From the NCBI RefSeq assembly GCF_042685645.1, contig NZ_JBHUNX010000001.1, forward strand, positions 3,720,001-3,784,000: a DNA stretch of 64,000 bases, read 5' to 3'. Numbering within the stretch: position 1 is the stretch's first letter; every line of letters begins with the position of its first letter. Below the pieces are notes generated by a model. It was not told the DNA's origin and searched no databases. It was given only the letters and a program-made list of their open reading frames with translations. The DNA is from Salininema proteolyticum. GTDB taxonomy: Bacteria; Actinomycetota; Actinomycetes; Mycobacteriales; Micromonosporaceae. Both the position numbers and the translations under genes were made by a program. Positions 23,201-32,051 of this stretch are shown here, in pieces.

Positions 23201-25807
23201 TCACCAGCCGGGATCGCCGTCGCGGAAGCGGTAGACCTGACTTCCGTTCTCCAGCATGCACAGGATGAAGACGTCGTTGGCGTCGCAGTCTCCGAAGACT
23301 TCGAGGTTCTCCTTGATGACCTTCCTAGCGCCGTCCTGGAGCCCGACTCCGACGATCGTGCCGGTCCTGGAGGACAGGTAGTCGCTGTCGCTGCCCTTGG
23401 AGTAGGTCAGTGCGCTGGCGTCGTCGATGGCGCTGAACGAGCCCTCGTAACCCTGGTTCAGCGGCTGGAACTCGTCGTCCAGAACGATGGAGCGCGTGTT
23501 GTCGCCCTCCTTGTAACTGAAGAGGATCCGGTCGCCGACGGCCTCCACGCGGGTGACCCTCGTGTAGTCGTCGTCGGCGGAGTTGTAGACCTCTTCCTCG
23601 TCCTTGAAGTCGTAGACGCGGAAGGAGAATTCGTCATCTGATTCGTCGGACTTCTCCATGAAGCAGACCAAGGTCTTGCCGCACACTTCAATTCGTTCCA
23701 GGACCGCGTCGGAGTCGCTGACGCGAGCGGTGCTGAGACTGGAGAGACCTTCGTCCATGTCGTACATCCGCACCTCGTAGCCCGTCGTGTTGGTGCCGAC
23801 GAACATCGTGCCGTCGAACGCGGTGTAGGCGTCATCGACGGAGCCGATGTTCTTCTCCGTCTCCATCTTCGCGTTCTCGGTGTTGAAGACGTGCAACATC
23901 TCATCATCGGTCAACCACCAGAACCGGCCGTCAGTGGCATCTCCGGAGTTCCGGCCGGAGTAGTCGTCCCAAGCAAAGGAGCGGTTGTACTTCTCAACCG
24001 AGAGCTCCCCCAAGTCGTCGTCGTACCGCTTCTCGCCCTTGCGGTCGAACAGGGCGATGGCCGACGACTCCACCGAAACGAAGAGGAACTCGTCGTTCAC
24101 CCGGCGCCCGGCAAGGTTGGGCACCTGCTGCTTTTTGAGGACCTCTCCGTCGGACACGTCGAAGAAGTAACGGGTGTACTCCTCGTCGCAGCATTCGTTG
24201 TCAACATACGACTTGCGGGTCATCGTCAGGAGTCCGTCGCCGACGCTCAGGCCGCCCCACTCTTCGGCGGTGACGGTGTAGTTCTTCTGCCACTTCTCCT
24301 CGCCGGTCTTCAGGTCCTGGGCAACGAGCGTCAAGCGGTCCTGGTCCTGGGCGTTGGAATCCTCCTCCACGCGCGCGATGTAGCCGACGTCGCCCCGCAC
24401 GACCACGTCGTGCCAGTCGACGGTCTCAGGGTCGTGGAACAGCGGGTCGCCGACCGTCTCCAGAGCATTGAAGTCGCGCTGCTCGTAGTGCTCCCGGAAG
24501 AGGAAGAACCAGGTCAGACCGGCCACGAGCGCCAGCACGAGTATGCCTGCCACCGCTCCGGCGAGCGCCTTGCGGCTCTTCTTCGGCGCCGGTTTGGGCT
24601 GCGTCGGGATGGGATAGGTCGAGTCCATGCCCGGCGTCTGGGGCGGCAGCGACTGCGGCGTGACCGGCTGAGCGGCGGGAGGCGTCATGGGCGACTGGCC
24701 GGAGGGCGGCGACTGGGGCGTGGTGGGCGGGTCCTGGGCCAGCACCGCCGCGATGGCGCCTTCGGAGACCGGCAGTTCGGGCTGTTCGAGCACGGTGGGG
24801 GCCATGTTGATCCCCTCGTGGAGCACCTGCGCCACGAGCGGGAGCCGCGAGGACCCGCCGACGAGGAAGACGCCGACGATCTTGTCCGGCGAGTAGCCGG
24901 AGCTGCCCAGCACTCGCTGCAGCTCGCCGACCCCGCGCGCCAGCAGTGGCCGCGCCATCTGGTCGAGTTCATTGCGCGTCAGGTGGAAGGCCTGGTCGAT
25001 GCCGGGGATCGTGATGGGGGCGACGGAGGAGCGCGAGAGCATCTCCTTGGCCTCCCGGACGTCCTTCCACAGCTTCCGCCGGTCGCGCAGTTGCGTCGCG
25101 GTGCTCGGCGAGAGCAGTTTCTCCCAGGCCTCCGGGTAGGACTCGGCGACGGTCTTGCCGAGATGCTCGACCAGGGCCGAGTCCACGTCGAGCCCACCCA
25201 GGTCGGCCAGGCCTCCGGTGGCCTTGACCCGGAAGGAACCGTCCTCGTCGTGGCCCACGACGGCGATGTCCAGCGTGCCGCCGCCGAAGTCGAACACGGC
25301 GAGCGCCTGTCCGGGCCGCACGGGGTTCTCGAGGCGGGAGGCGTAGTAGTAGGCGGCTCCGACCGGTTCCGGGATGATCTTGACCGGCGGGTAGCCGGCG
25401 GCCGCGGCGGCGTCCTGGAGGACGGCACGGCGGCGTTCGCCCCATTCGGCGGGGCAGGTGAGGATGGAGGCCGGCAGGCTGCCCACGGCCTCCTGGGCCG
25501 CCGCCCCGACCCGCCGGAGGATGGCGGTGAAGGCCTGGGTGACGGAGATGTCCCGGTCGCCGAGGAGGATGAAGCCGTCGTTGATCCGCTGTTTCGGGTT
25601 CGGCTCGTAGCGGTCCGGTTCGGTCGCGGCGAGGGTTTCGGCGTCGCGGCCGGTGTGGATCTCGCCCGCCTGGTCGAGGAAGACGGCCGAGGGCATGATC
25701 GGCGATCCGTCGAAGAGGAGTGGGCGGGTGCGGCCGTCGGGCCATTGGATGACGGCGACGGTATGGGACGTACCGAGGTCGACGCTGAGTAGGTATCCGG
25801 AGGACAT
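23201..25807 (-). CDS. Membrane-anchored Hsp70-family protein with extracytoplasmic repeat domain
   Basis: The 868-residue protein has three parts. Residues 1-355 are an Hsp70 nucleotide-binding domain: phosphate-1 motif VDLGTSHTVAVI (9-20), phosphate-2 FDFGGGTLDIAV (172-183) and adenosine motif GVFLVGGSSRLP (312-323). Residues 360-410 are a Pro/Gln/Thr linker with no Hsp70 substrate-binding domain. A transmembrane helix at 413-437 is preceded by KKSRK, placing the ATPase inside the cell. The 430-residue outer part is acidic, with short strand repeats (LVAQDLKTGEEKWQ, AIALFDRKGEKRYDDDLG) that fit a PQQ-like beta-propeller. Its role is unknown; sensing or envelope transport are plausible. Confidence 0.85.
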   Translation of the reverse strand: MSSGYLLSVDLGTSHTVAVIQWPDGRTRPLLFDGSPIMPSAVFLDQAGEIHTGRDAETLAATEPDRYEPNPKQRINDGFILLGDRDISVTQAFTAILRRVGAAAQEAVGSLPASILTCPAEWGERRRAVLQDAAAAAGYPPVKIIPEPVGAAYYYASRLENPVRPGQALAVFDFGGGTLDIAVVGHDEDGSFRVKATGGLADLGGLDVDSALVEHLGKTVAESYPEAWEKLLSPSTATQLRDRRKLWKDVREAKEMLSRSSVAPITIPGIDQAFHLTRNELDQMARPLLARGVGELQRVLGSSGYSPDKIVGVFLVGGSSRLPLVAQVLHEGINMAPTVLEQPELPVSEGAIAAVLAQDPPTTPQSPPSGQSPMTPPAAQPVTPQSLPPQTPGMDSTYPIPTQPKPAPKKSRKALAGAVAGILVLALVAGLTWFFLFREHYEQRDFNALETVGDPLFHDPETVDWHDVVVRGDVGYIARVEEDSNAQDQDRLTLVAQDLKTGEEKWQKNYTVTAEEWGGLSVGDGLLTMTRKSYVDNECCDEEYTRYFFDVSDGEVLKKQQVPNLAGRRVNDEFLFVSVESSAIALFDRKGEKRYDDDLGELSVEKYNRSFAWDDYSGRNSGDATDGRFWWLTDDEMLHVFNTENAKMETEKNIGSVDDAYTAFDGTMFVGTNTTGYEVRMYDMDEGLSSLSTARVSDSDAVLERIEVCGKTLVCFMEKSDESDDEFSFRVYDFKDEEEVYNSADDDYTRVTRVEAVGDRILFSYKEGDNTRSIVLDDEFQPLNQGYEGSFSAIDDASALTYSKGSDSDYLSSRTGTIVGVGLQDGARKVIKENLEVFGDCDANDVFILCMLENGSQVYRFRDGDPGW

Positions 25808-25885
25808 GGCTACCAGATTAGGACATTGAGTCCAGACCTTCGCGAGCGTCCCTCGGTCCGTCCCACGTGGGCTACACTGCCGCGA

Positions 25886-26902
25886 CTATCCCTGTGAGCC
25901 GAGTCCTCTCTGGCGCTTGATCTCGGCGAGCGCGATGGAGGCGGCCACCGAGGCGTTGAGGGACTCCACCGCCGAGGCGATCGGGATGGAGGCGCGGAAG
26001 TCGCAGGTCTGGGCCACCAGGCGGCTGACGCCCTTGCCCTCGTCGCCGACGACGAGCACGAGCGGGCGGTCGGCGGCGGTGAGGTCGAAGACGTCGTCGT
26101 CGCCCTCGCCGTCGAGCGCGACGGCCATGAAGCCCTCCTTCTGGAGGTCCTTGACGGTGTTGGTCATGTTGACGATCTTGGCGACCGGGACGCGAGCGGC
26201 GGCTCCGGCGCTAGTGCGCCAGGCGACGGCGGTGACGGAGGCGGCGCGGCGGGAGGGGATGATCAGCCCGTCGGCGCCGAAGGCCGCGGTGGAGCGGATG
26301 ATGGCGCCGAGGTTGCGCGGGTCGGTGATGCCGTCGAGGGCGACCAGCAGCGGCATGGCGTCGGACTTGGACTCGGCGAGCAGGTCCTCGAGTTCGGCGT
26401 ACTGGTAGGGCTCGACTTCGAGGGCGATGCCCTGGTGCATGGAGTTCTGGGCCTTGCGGTCCAGGTCGCGGCGGGCCAGTTCGCGGACGGCGAGGTCGCG
26501 GTTCTGGGCCATGCGGACGGCCTCGGCGATGCGGTCGTCGAGGTGGGTGCCGTAGGCGACGTAGAGCGCCTTGGCGGGCACTTTGGCTCGGAGGGCCTCG
26601 ACGACGGGGTTGCGGCCGAGGAGCAGCTCGGGGGCGTCGTGGTCGCGTTCGCGGCGGTCCCTGGACTTGCCGATGTGGGTGGTGCGGCCCTCGGAGGCGG
26701 CCTTGGTGCGCTCCTTCTCCTGCTTCCACTTGGTCTTCTTCGGCTTGTCCTCGCCGGTGTACTTCTTGTGCCAGGGGCGGTCCTCGGCCTTCAGGGTCTT
26801 GCCCCTGGTGTTGAGGCCCTTCTTCTGGCCGCCGGTGCCCTTCCCGAAACCGGTCTTGGCGCGCTTCGACTGGCCGGGACGGCGTGGTTTCGAGTTGGCC
26901 AC
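25886..26902 (-). CDS. rlmB: 23S rRNA (guanosine-2'-O-)-methyltransferase RlmB (SpoU/TrmH family)
   Basis: The 338-residue enzyme methylates the ribose of G2251 in the peptidyl-transferase loop. Residues 1-85 are a Lys/Arg/Gly-rich extension common in actinobacterial RlmB. The substrate-binding domain begins at LLGRNPVVEALRA, and the SPOUT catalytic domain shows motif 1 (ITDPRNLGAIIRSTAAFGAD), motif 2 (LVLVVGDEGKGVSRL) and motif 3 (SLNASVAASIALAEI) that form the trefoil knot and SAM site. Translation starts at GTG 26902 behind GAGGAG. It follows cysS, as in many actinobacteria, but a terminator at 26950 separates them. Confidence 0.93.
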   Translation of the reverse strand: MANSKPRRPGQSKRAKTGFGKGTGGQKKGLNTRGKTLKAEDRPWHKKYTGEDKPKKTKWKQEKERTKAASEGRTTHIGKSRDRRERDHDAPELLLGRNPVVEALRAKVPAKALYVAYGTHLDDRIAEAVRMAQNRDLAVRELARRDLDRKAQNSMHQGIALEVEPYQYAELEDLLAESKSDAMPLLVALDGITDPRNLGAIIRSTAAFGADGLIIPSRRAASVTAVAWRTSAGAAARVPVAKIVNMTNTVKDLQKEGFMAVALDGEGDDDVFDLTAADRPLVLVVGDEGKGVSRLVAQTCDFRASIPIASAVESLNASVAASIALAEIKRQRGLGSQG

Positions 26903-26949
26903 TGTGGTGCTCCTCTGGTCGGTCTTCTGATTTCTCTATATCAAAGATT

Positions 26950-26976
26950 CAGGGCTCCCCGGTCCGGGAAGCCCTG
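26950..26976 (-). terminator. Terminator of cysS
   Basis: CAGGGCTTCCCGG-type stem, 27 bases in all, followed on the minus strand by AATCTTTGATATAG. Confidence 0.7.
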
Positions 26977-26997
26977 ATTGCTCGAGGTCTGCCTCGG

Positions 26998-28396
26998 TCA
27001 GCCCAGGGTCCAGGTGGGTCCTTGGGGGGTGTCCTTGACTTGGACGCCGGCCGCGGCGAGTTCATCGCGGATGGCGTCGGCGGCGGCGAAGTCCTTGCGG
27101 GCCCGCGCGGCTGTGCGCTGTTCGAGTGCTATGGCGACCAGGGCGTCGAGGGCGCCGCTTCCCTCGTCCTTGGCGGGCTCGTCCCAGTGTGGGTCGAGCG
27201 GGTCGAGGCCGAGCAACTCTAGCATGGCGCGGACGGAGGCGGCTATGTTCGCGGCGGCCGTCTCATCGCCCTCGTCGAGCGCGGCGTTGCCCTCGCGGAC
27301 CAGGTCGTGGATGGCCGCGAGCGCCGCGGGGGTGTTGAGGTCGTCGTTGAGCGCGTCGTCGAAGTCCGCGCAGTGCATGCCGTTCTCGGTCTTGGCGACT
27401 CCGACGGCGTCGACGGCGCGGCGCACGAAGTTGGCCAGGCGGTCGTAGGCGGCCGAGGCCTCTTTGAGGCTGTCGTCGGTGTACTCCAGGGGCTTCCGGT
27501 AGTGGGCGCTGGCCAGGTAGTAGCGGATGTCGACGGGGCGGAAGCCCTTCTCCCCCAGGGCGGTGACCGAGAGGGTGTTGCCCAGGGACTTGCTCATCTT
27601 GGTGCCCGAGAGGTTGAGCATGCCGTTGTGGACCCAGAACCCGGCGAACGAGAGGCCGGCCGCCTGGGACTGGGCCATCTCGTTCTCGTGGTGGGGGGAA
27701 CATGATGTCGACGCCGCCGCCGTGGATGTCGAAGCCGGCGCCGAGGTAGCGGCGGGCCATGGCGGAGCACTCGATGTGCCAGCCGGGGCGTCCGAGGCCC
27801 CACGGGGAGGTCCAGGCGGCGTCCTCGGGCTCTCCGGGCTTGTGGGCCTTCCACAGGCCGAAGTCGCGCGAGTCGCGCTTGTCGCCGGTGTCGGGCGAGG
27901 ACTGCATGTCCTCGGGTTTGCGGTGGGAGAGGGCTCCGTACTCTGGCCAGGAGGCGACGGAGAAGTAGACGTCGCCGTTCCAGGTCTCGTAGGCGTGGCC
28001 GCGGTCGATGAGCTCCTGGATGAGGTCGATCATCTGGGTGATGTGGCCGGTGGCGCGGGGCTCGTACGTCGGCGCCTGGACGCCCAGGGCGGTGTAGTCG
28101 CGGGCGAGGACGCGCTCGTTCTCGTAGGCGATGGCCCACCAGTGGCGGCCCTGCTCCGACTCGCGGACGAGGATCTTGTCGTCGATGTCGGTGATGTTTC
28201 GCACGTACGTGACGTCGTAGCCGAGGTGGCGCATCCAGTTGACGAGGATGTCGTAGGAGACGCCGGACCGGAGGTGGCCAATGTGGGGCGGTCCTTGCAC
28301 GGTGAGACCGCACAGGTAGATCCCGACACAGCCCTCGTTGCGGGGCTGGAAGTCGCGGACGGATCTGGTTCCCGTGTCATAAAGTCTCAAGCTCAC
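26998..28396 (-). pseudogene. cysS: Cysteinyl-tRNA synthetase, frameshifted in this sequence
   Basis: Two adjoining frames together give a full-length CysRS of about 465 residues. The first (28396 to about 27695) has zinc ligand C29 in YLCGLTVQG, the PHIGHLRSG version of the HIGH motif and GWHIECSAMA. The second (about 27690 to 26998) has KMSKSLGN and a complete C-terminal anticodon-binding part. They meet at a run of six G on the plus strand (27693-27698) where the conserved MFPHHENE zinc motif needs five. One extra base would explain it. CysRS is essential, so a sequencing or assembly error is more likely than true loss; a second cysS elsewhere or ribosomal slippage are alternatives. GTG start with a weak ribosome site. 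Confidence 0.88.
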
Positions 28397-28432
28397 GGGA
28401 ACAAGTTTAGCGGGGCGGTTCCGGAGACGCGT

Positions 28433-28462
28433 GCAGCCGGGCGGCGAGTGCCGCCCGGCTGC
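28433..28462 (-). terminator. Terminator of the asd-lysC operon
   Basis: A perfect 13-bp stem with a GAGT loop lies 46 bases after the asd stop. Confidence 0.75.
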
Positions 28463-28507
28463 GTCACGCGGGTGCCTTCGGCCCCTGCGGGCCGTCGGCG
28501 GAGCGTT

Positions 28508-29572
28508 CTAGCTCTCGGTGAGCTCCTTGCGGAGCAGCTCGGCAACCTGCATGGAGTTCTCGGCGGCGCCCTTGATCAGGTTGTCGCCGACGGTGAAGAA
28601 CTCCAGGGAGTTGGGGAAGTCGACCGACTGGCGCAGGCGTCCGACCTGGGTGCCGGAGATGCCGGCGGAGTCGATCGAGGTCGGGTAGACGTTGTTGCCC
28701 GGGTCGTCGACCACGGTGACGCCCTCGGCCTTCTCGAGCACGGCGCGGGCCTGCTCGACGGTCACGTCGTTCTCGAAGGTGGCGTGGACGGCCTGCGCGT
28801 GGCCGATGGCCACCGGCACGCGGACGCAGGTCGAGGCGACCTTCAGGGTCGGGTGGCCGAGCATCTTGCGGCTCTCGTTGCGGACCTTGAGCTCCTCGGA
28901 GGTCCAGCCGCCGTCGCGCCAGCCGCCGACCTTCGGGACGACGTTCCAGGCGAGGGGCGCGCCGAAGGCCTCGTTGGCCTCCTCGCCGAGCGCCTCGCGG
29001 ACGTCGCCGGGCTTGGTGCCCAGGCCGTCGGCGGGGGTGGTCTTGTTGACCTGCTCGTAGAGCGCCTCGAGGCCGGCCTTGCCGCCGCCGGAGGCGGCCT
29101 GGTAGGAGGCCACGGACATGGACGCGAGGCCGAACTCGCGGTGCAGCGGCGCGATCGACGGGATGAGCGTCAGCGTCGTGCAGTTGGCGTTGGCGATGAT
29201 GTTCCGCGGGCGGTTGCGCACGTCCTCCGGGTTGGCCTCGGGGGCCACCAGCGGGACGTCGTCCTCCATGCGGAAGTGGGCGCTCTTGTCGATGACGATG
29301 GCGCCCTTCTCGGCGGCCACCGGCACCCACTCGGCGCTGACCTCGTCGGGGAGGTCGAAGTGGGCGATGTCGATGCCCTCGAAGACCTCGGGCGACATGG
29401 CCTGGACGGTGATCTCCTCGTCGCCGACGTTGAGGACCTTGCCGGCCGAGCGGGGCGAGGCGATGAGGCGGATCTCGCCCCACTTCTCGCGCTCCGCGGC
29501 GAGGAGCTCGCGCATGATCGAGCCGACGACGCCGGTGGCGCCGACGATGGCGATGTTGAGCTTGCTGGTCAT
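28508..29572 (-). CDS. asd: Aspartate-semialdehyde dehydrogenase
   Basis: The 354-residue NADPH-dependent enzyme converts L-aspartyl-4-phosphate to L-aspartate semialdehyde, the branch point to lysine/diaminopimelate, threonine and methionine. The Rossmann motif IVGATGVVGSIM (9-20) binds NADPH, the catalytic cysteine is C131 in NANCTT, and the RVPVAIGHAQAVH motif supplies the catalytic histidine. The length is normal for actinobacterial Asd. It lies 10 bases downstream of lysC on the same strand, the classic ask-asd operon. Diaminopimelate demand for peptidoglycan makes it essential in most bacteria. Confidence 0.96.
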   Translation of the reverse strand: MTSKLNIAIVGATGVVGSIMRELLAAEREKWGEIRLIASPRSAGKVLNVGDEEITVQAMSPEVFEGIDIAHFDLPDEVSAEWVPVAAEKGAIVIDKSAHFRMEDDVPLVAPEANPEDVRNRPRNIIANANCTTLTLIPSIAPLHREFGLASMSVASYQAASGGGKAGLEALYEQVNKTTPADGLGTKPGDVREALGEEANEAFGAPLAWNVVPKVGGWRDGGWTSEELKVRNESRKMLGHPTLKVASTCVRVPVAIGHAQAVHATFENDVTVEQARAVLEKAEGVTVVDDPGNNVYPTSIDSAGISGTQVGRLRQSVDFPNSLEFFTVGDNLIKGAAENSMQVAELLRKELTES

Positions 29573-29582
29573 GGGCTACTCC

Positions 29583-30848
29583 TTAGCGGCCGGTTCCGGC
29601 GTAGACGACGGCTTCTTCTTCTCCGCCCAGCTCGAAGGCGTCGTGGACGGCCTTCACGGCGGTGTTGAGGTCCGAGTCGCGGCAGACGACCGAGATGCGG
29701 ATCTCCGAGGTGGAGATGATCTCGATGTTGACGTCCGCGTCGGCCAGGGCCTGGCAGAACGTCGCCGTCACGCCCGGGTGCGAGCGCATTCCGGCGCCGA
29801 CGAGGGACAGCTTGCCGACGTTCTCGTCGTAGATGACCTTCTCGAAGCCGACCTTCTCCTGCTTCTTGCGCAGCTGCTTGACGGCCTTGTCGCCGTCGGT
29901 CTTCGGCAGCGTGAAGGAGATGTCGGTGTGGCCGTTGCCCGCCGTGGAGACGTTCTGGACGATCATGTCGATGTCGATCTCCGCCTCGGCGATGATCTCG
30001 AAGATCTGCGCGGCGGCGCCCGGGTGGTCCGGGACGCGGGTGACGGTCAGTTTGGCCTCGGAGCGGTCGTGGGCGACGCCGGAGATGAGTGCTTGCTCCA
30101 TGGGAATGTCCTCCAGATTGCCGGAGACGATGGTTCCGGGCTTGTTCGAGTACGACGAGCGGACGTGCAGCGGAATGCCGTAGCGGCGGGCGTATTCGAC
30201 GCTGCGCAGGTACAGGATCTTCGCGCCGGAGGCGGCCAGCTCGAGCATCTCCTCGAAGCTGATGTCGTCGAGCTTCTGCGCGTCGGGGACGATGCGCGGA
30301 TCGGCGGTGTAGACGCCGTCGACGTCGGAGTAGATCTCGCAGACGTCGGCTTTCAGAGCGGCGGCCATGGCGACGGCGGTGACGTCCGAGCCGCCGCGGC
30401 CGAGCGAGGTGATGTCCTTCGTGTCCGGGCTGACGCCCTGGAATCCGGCGACGATGACTATGTAGCCCTCGTCGAGGGCGGCCTGGACGCGCCCGGGCGT
30501 GACGTCGACGATGCGAGCGTCGCCGTGGGCGGCGGTGGTCAGCATGCCGGCCTGGGAGCCGGTGAACGACCGGGCCTGGTAACCCAGGTCGTTGATGGCC
30601 ATGGCGAGCACGGACATGGAGATCCGCTCGCCGGCCGTCACGAGCATGTCGAGCTCGCGGGGATCGGGCTGGGGGGAGACCTCGCCTGCGAGGTCGAGAA
30701 GTTCGTCGGTGGTGTCGCCCATCGCGGAGACCACCACTACGACGTCGTTGCCGGCTTTTCGCGTCTGAACGATACGTTCGGCGACGCGCTTTACGCGGGT
30801 GGCGTTCTCTACGGACGACCCACCATATTTCTGTACGACTAGCGCCAC
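29583..30848 (-). CDS. lysC: Aspartate kinase
   Basis: The 421-residue enzyme phosphorylates aspartate in the first step of the aspartate family. The kinase domain begins VVQKYGGSSVENATR, with the SAMGDTTDEL phosphate loop and GRGGSDVTAVAMAAAL. The C-terminal third has two ACT domains (ISGVAHDRSEAKLTV and KLSLVGAGMRSHPGVTATFC) that bind lysine and/or threonine for feedback control. In actinobacteria an internal start near the second half often yields a separate beta subunit; M250-like MEQALISG is a candidate for that here. Translation begins at GTG 30848. It heads the operon with asd; a TATATA box at 30908-30913 on the minus strand is a possible -10. Confidence 0.95.
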   Translation of the reverse strand: MALVVQKYGGSSVENATRVKRVAERIVQTRKAGNDVVVVVSAMGDTTDELLDLAGEVSPQPDPRELDMLVTAGERISMSVLAMAINDLGYQARSFTGSQAGMLTTAAHGDARIVDVTPGRVQAALDEGYIVIVAGFQGVSPDTKDITSLGRGGSDVTAVAMAAALKADVCEIYSDVDGVYTADPRIVPDAQKLDDISFEEMLELAASGAKILYLRSVEYARRYGIPLHVRSSYSNKPGTIVSGNLEDIPMEQALISGVAHDRSEAKLTVTRVPDHPGAAAQIFEIIAEAEIDIDMIVQNVSTAGNGHTDISFTLPKTDGDKAVKQLRKKQEKVGFEKVIYDENVGKLSLVGAGMRSHPGVTATFCQALADADVNIEIISTSEIRISVVCRDSDLNTAVKAVHDAFELGGEEEAVVYAGTGR

Positions 30849-30985
30849 GGGTTCACCTCAGATTCCTTTTGACTCGGGTGCTGTGTCGTTGCTGCAAGTC
30901 GGCAGCGTATATACCTTAGCCGTGGCAAGGTGTGTACTGCCAGACTGAAGAGTGTTCAGAGAGGTGCCATCACAGGGTGGAGCGG

Positions 30986-31777
30986 ATGTTGAGCATTGAA
31001 CGGAACCGAAATACGAAAAAGTGCGTGTTCTTCACCACTGTGTTCTCCGCTGCGGTCATACTGGCCGGTTGCGGCACGGCGACGGCCACAGACGACGAAA
31101 CGCCTGAAGAGGACAGACCGCCCAGCGCGAGACTCGAGTTGACCTCGGCGGCGGCGGAGGCGATGGACGCCCGCTACAGCGCCGAGTACGAGTGGTCCGG
31201 CGGCGGCAACGTCACCGTCGACCTGGCCGAGGACGGGACGTGGATGGTCGGCGTCGAGGACTGGGCCCTCGGCGGCGAGGCGGACGTGTGGATCGCCTGG
31301 ACGACCGGCGGCTTCTACCAGTGCGTCGACGAGCCTGAGGAGCAGTGCGTCAAGATCGCCGCGATCACCGGCGAGATCCCGGAGGACCTGGACCCGAAGG
31401 TGCAGCTGCCGTTCGTGCGGTGGCTGCCCCGGCTGGCCGACCAGCACGCCCCCTTCCAGGTCGCCTGGGACGACGGCTGCTTCGTCCTGAACAGGACGAC
31501 CGTCGTGGTGGACACCCCCGTCCCCGAGGGCTCCTGGTGCTTCGACGGCGAGGGCGCCATCGAGTCGGTCGACGTGAAGGACGCGGGCACGCTCACGCTC
31601 GTCGGGGAGAAGTCCGAGGCCCCCGAGACCGTCGAGCTCCCCGGCCAGATCGTCGACGGCGACCCCGCCGGCAAGGAGAAGCCGGAGGAGGACGAGGAAG
31701 AGAAGAAGGACGACGAGTCCGGCGAGGCGGAGGACGGCGAAGAGGCCGGCGACGCGGCCTCCGAGTCCGAGGGATAG
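30986..31777 (+). CDS. Lipoprotein of unknown function with acidic C-terminus
   Basis: The 263-residue precursor has a basic start, a hydrophobic stretch and the lipobox VILAGC, so the mature protein is attached to the outer face of the membrane. The mature domain (residues 45-220) is rich in Trp, Val and Thr, looks like all-beta, and has four cysteines in two close pairs (FYQCVDEPEEQC; DDGCFVLN with SWCFDG). The last 45 residues are almost only Glu, Asp, Lys and Ser. LppX/LprG-like lipid-binding proteins have a similar size and beta fold, but I cannot confirm this. It is divergent from lysC and followed by two hairpins. Confidence 0.8.
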   Translation: MLSIERNRNTKKCVFFTTVFSAAVILAGCGTATATDDETPEEDRPPSARLELTSAAAEAMDARYSAEYEWSGGGNVTVDLAEDGTWMVGVEDWALGGEADVWIAWTTGGFYQCVDEPEEQCVKIAAITGEIPEDLDPKVQLPFVRWLPRLADQHAPFQVAWDDGCFVLNRTTVVVDTPVPEGSWCFDGEGAIESVDVKDAGTLTLVGEKSEAPETVELPGQIVDGDPAGKEKPEEDEEEKKDDESGEAEDGEEAGDAASESEG

Positions 31778-31778
31778 C

Positions 31779-31800
31779 CCGGTCCGACGGGGCGGACCGG
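31779..31800 (+). terminator. Hairpin right after the lipoprotein stop
   Basis: CCGGTCCG pairs perfectly with CGGACCGG across a 6-base loop, 2 bases after the stop codon. Confidence 0.5.
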
Positions 31801-31820
31801 ACCTCCGAAGAGGCCTTCCG

Positions 31821-31852
31821 CGGGGCGCCGTTCCGGCGCCCCGTTTCCCCCT
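31821..31852 (+). terminator. Intrinsic terminator of the lipoprotein gene
   Basis: A perfect 10-bp stem with a TTC loop is followed by GTTTCCCCCTTT. It separates the lipoprotein gene from the leuA promoter 35 bases downstream. Confidence 0.8.
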
Positions 31853-31886
31853 TTCCGGGACGAACACGCCCATTCCTCGCCCCGGC

Positions 31887-31915
31887 TTGTCCCACAGCGT
31901 GGATATAGTTATGAT
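31887..31915 (+). promoter_or_regulatory. leuA promoter
   Basis: TTGTCC and TATGAT are exactly 17 bases apart. The predicted transcript start near 31922 is only a few bases before the ATG of a short upstream ORF, so that ORF would be read from a nearly leaderless end. Confidence 0.75.
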
Positions 31916-31925
31916 CGTCAGCATC

Positions 31926-31973
31926 ATGAACTTCGCGGGCATGCTCCTTACGTGCCGCGGCGGGGCCCAGTAA
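31926..31973 (+). CDS. leuA leader peptide (15 residues)
   Basis: The ORF encodes MNFAGMLLTCRGGAQ and ends with TAA. Two adjacent leucine codons (CTC CTT, 31944-31949) lie just before the hairpin at 31955-31992, the classic arrangement for ribosome-stall attenuation by leucine supply. It starts about 4 bases after the predicted transcript start. The role is inferred from position and codon content; leucine-responsive leaders before leuA are known in actinobacteria. Confidence 0.6.
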   Translation: MNFAGMLLTCRGGAQ

Positions 31974-31992
31974 GTCGGCCTCCTCGCCGCGG
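31955..31992 (+). promoter_or_regulatory. Attenuator-like hairpin in the leuA leader
   Basis: CCGCGGCG (31955-31962) pairs with CGCCGCGG (31985-31992), and inner GGGCC/GGCCT pairs extend it. The hairpin starts inside the leader peptide and includes its stop codon, so ribosome position would control its folding. Confidence 0.55.
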
Positions 31993-32051
31993 GTTCCCCC
32001 ATGCGCCGATGACCTCACGAAAGCGCAATTCACCGTAGGAGCATCGACATC

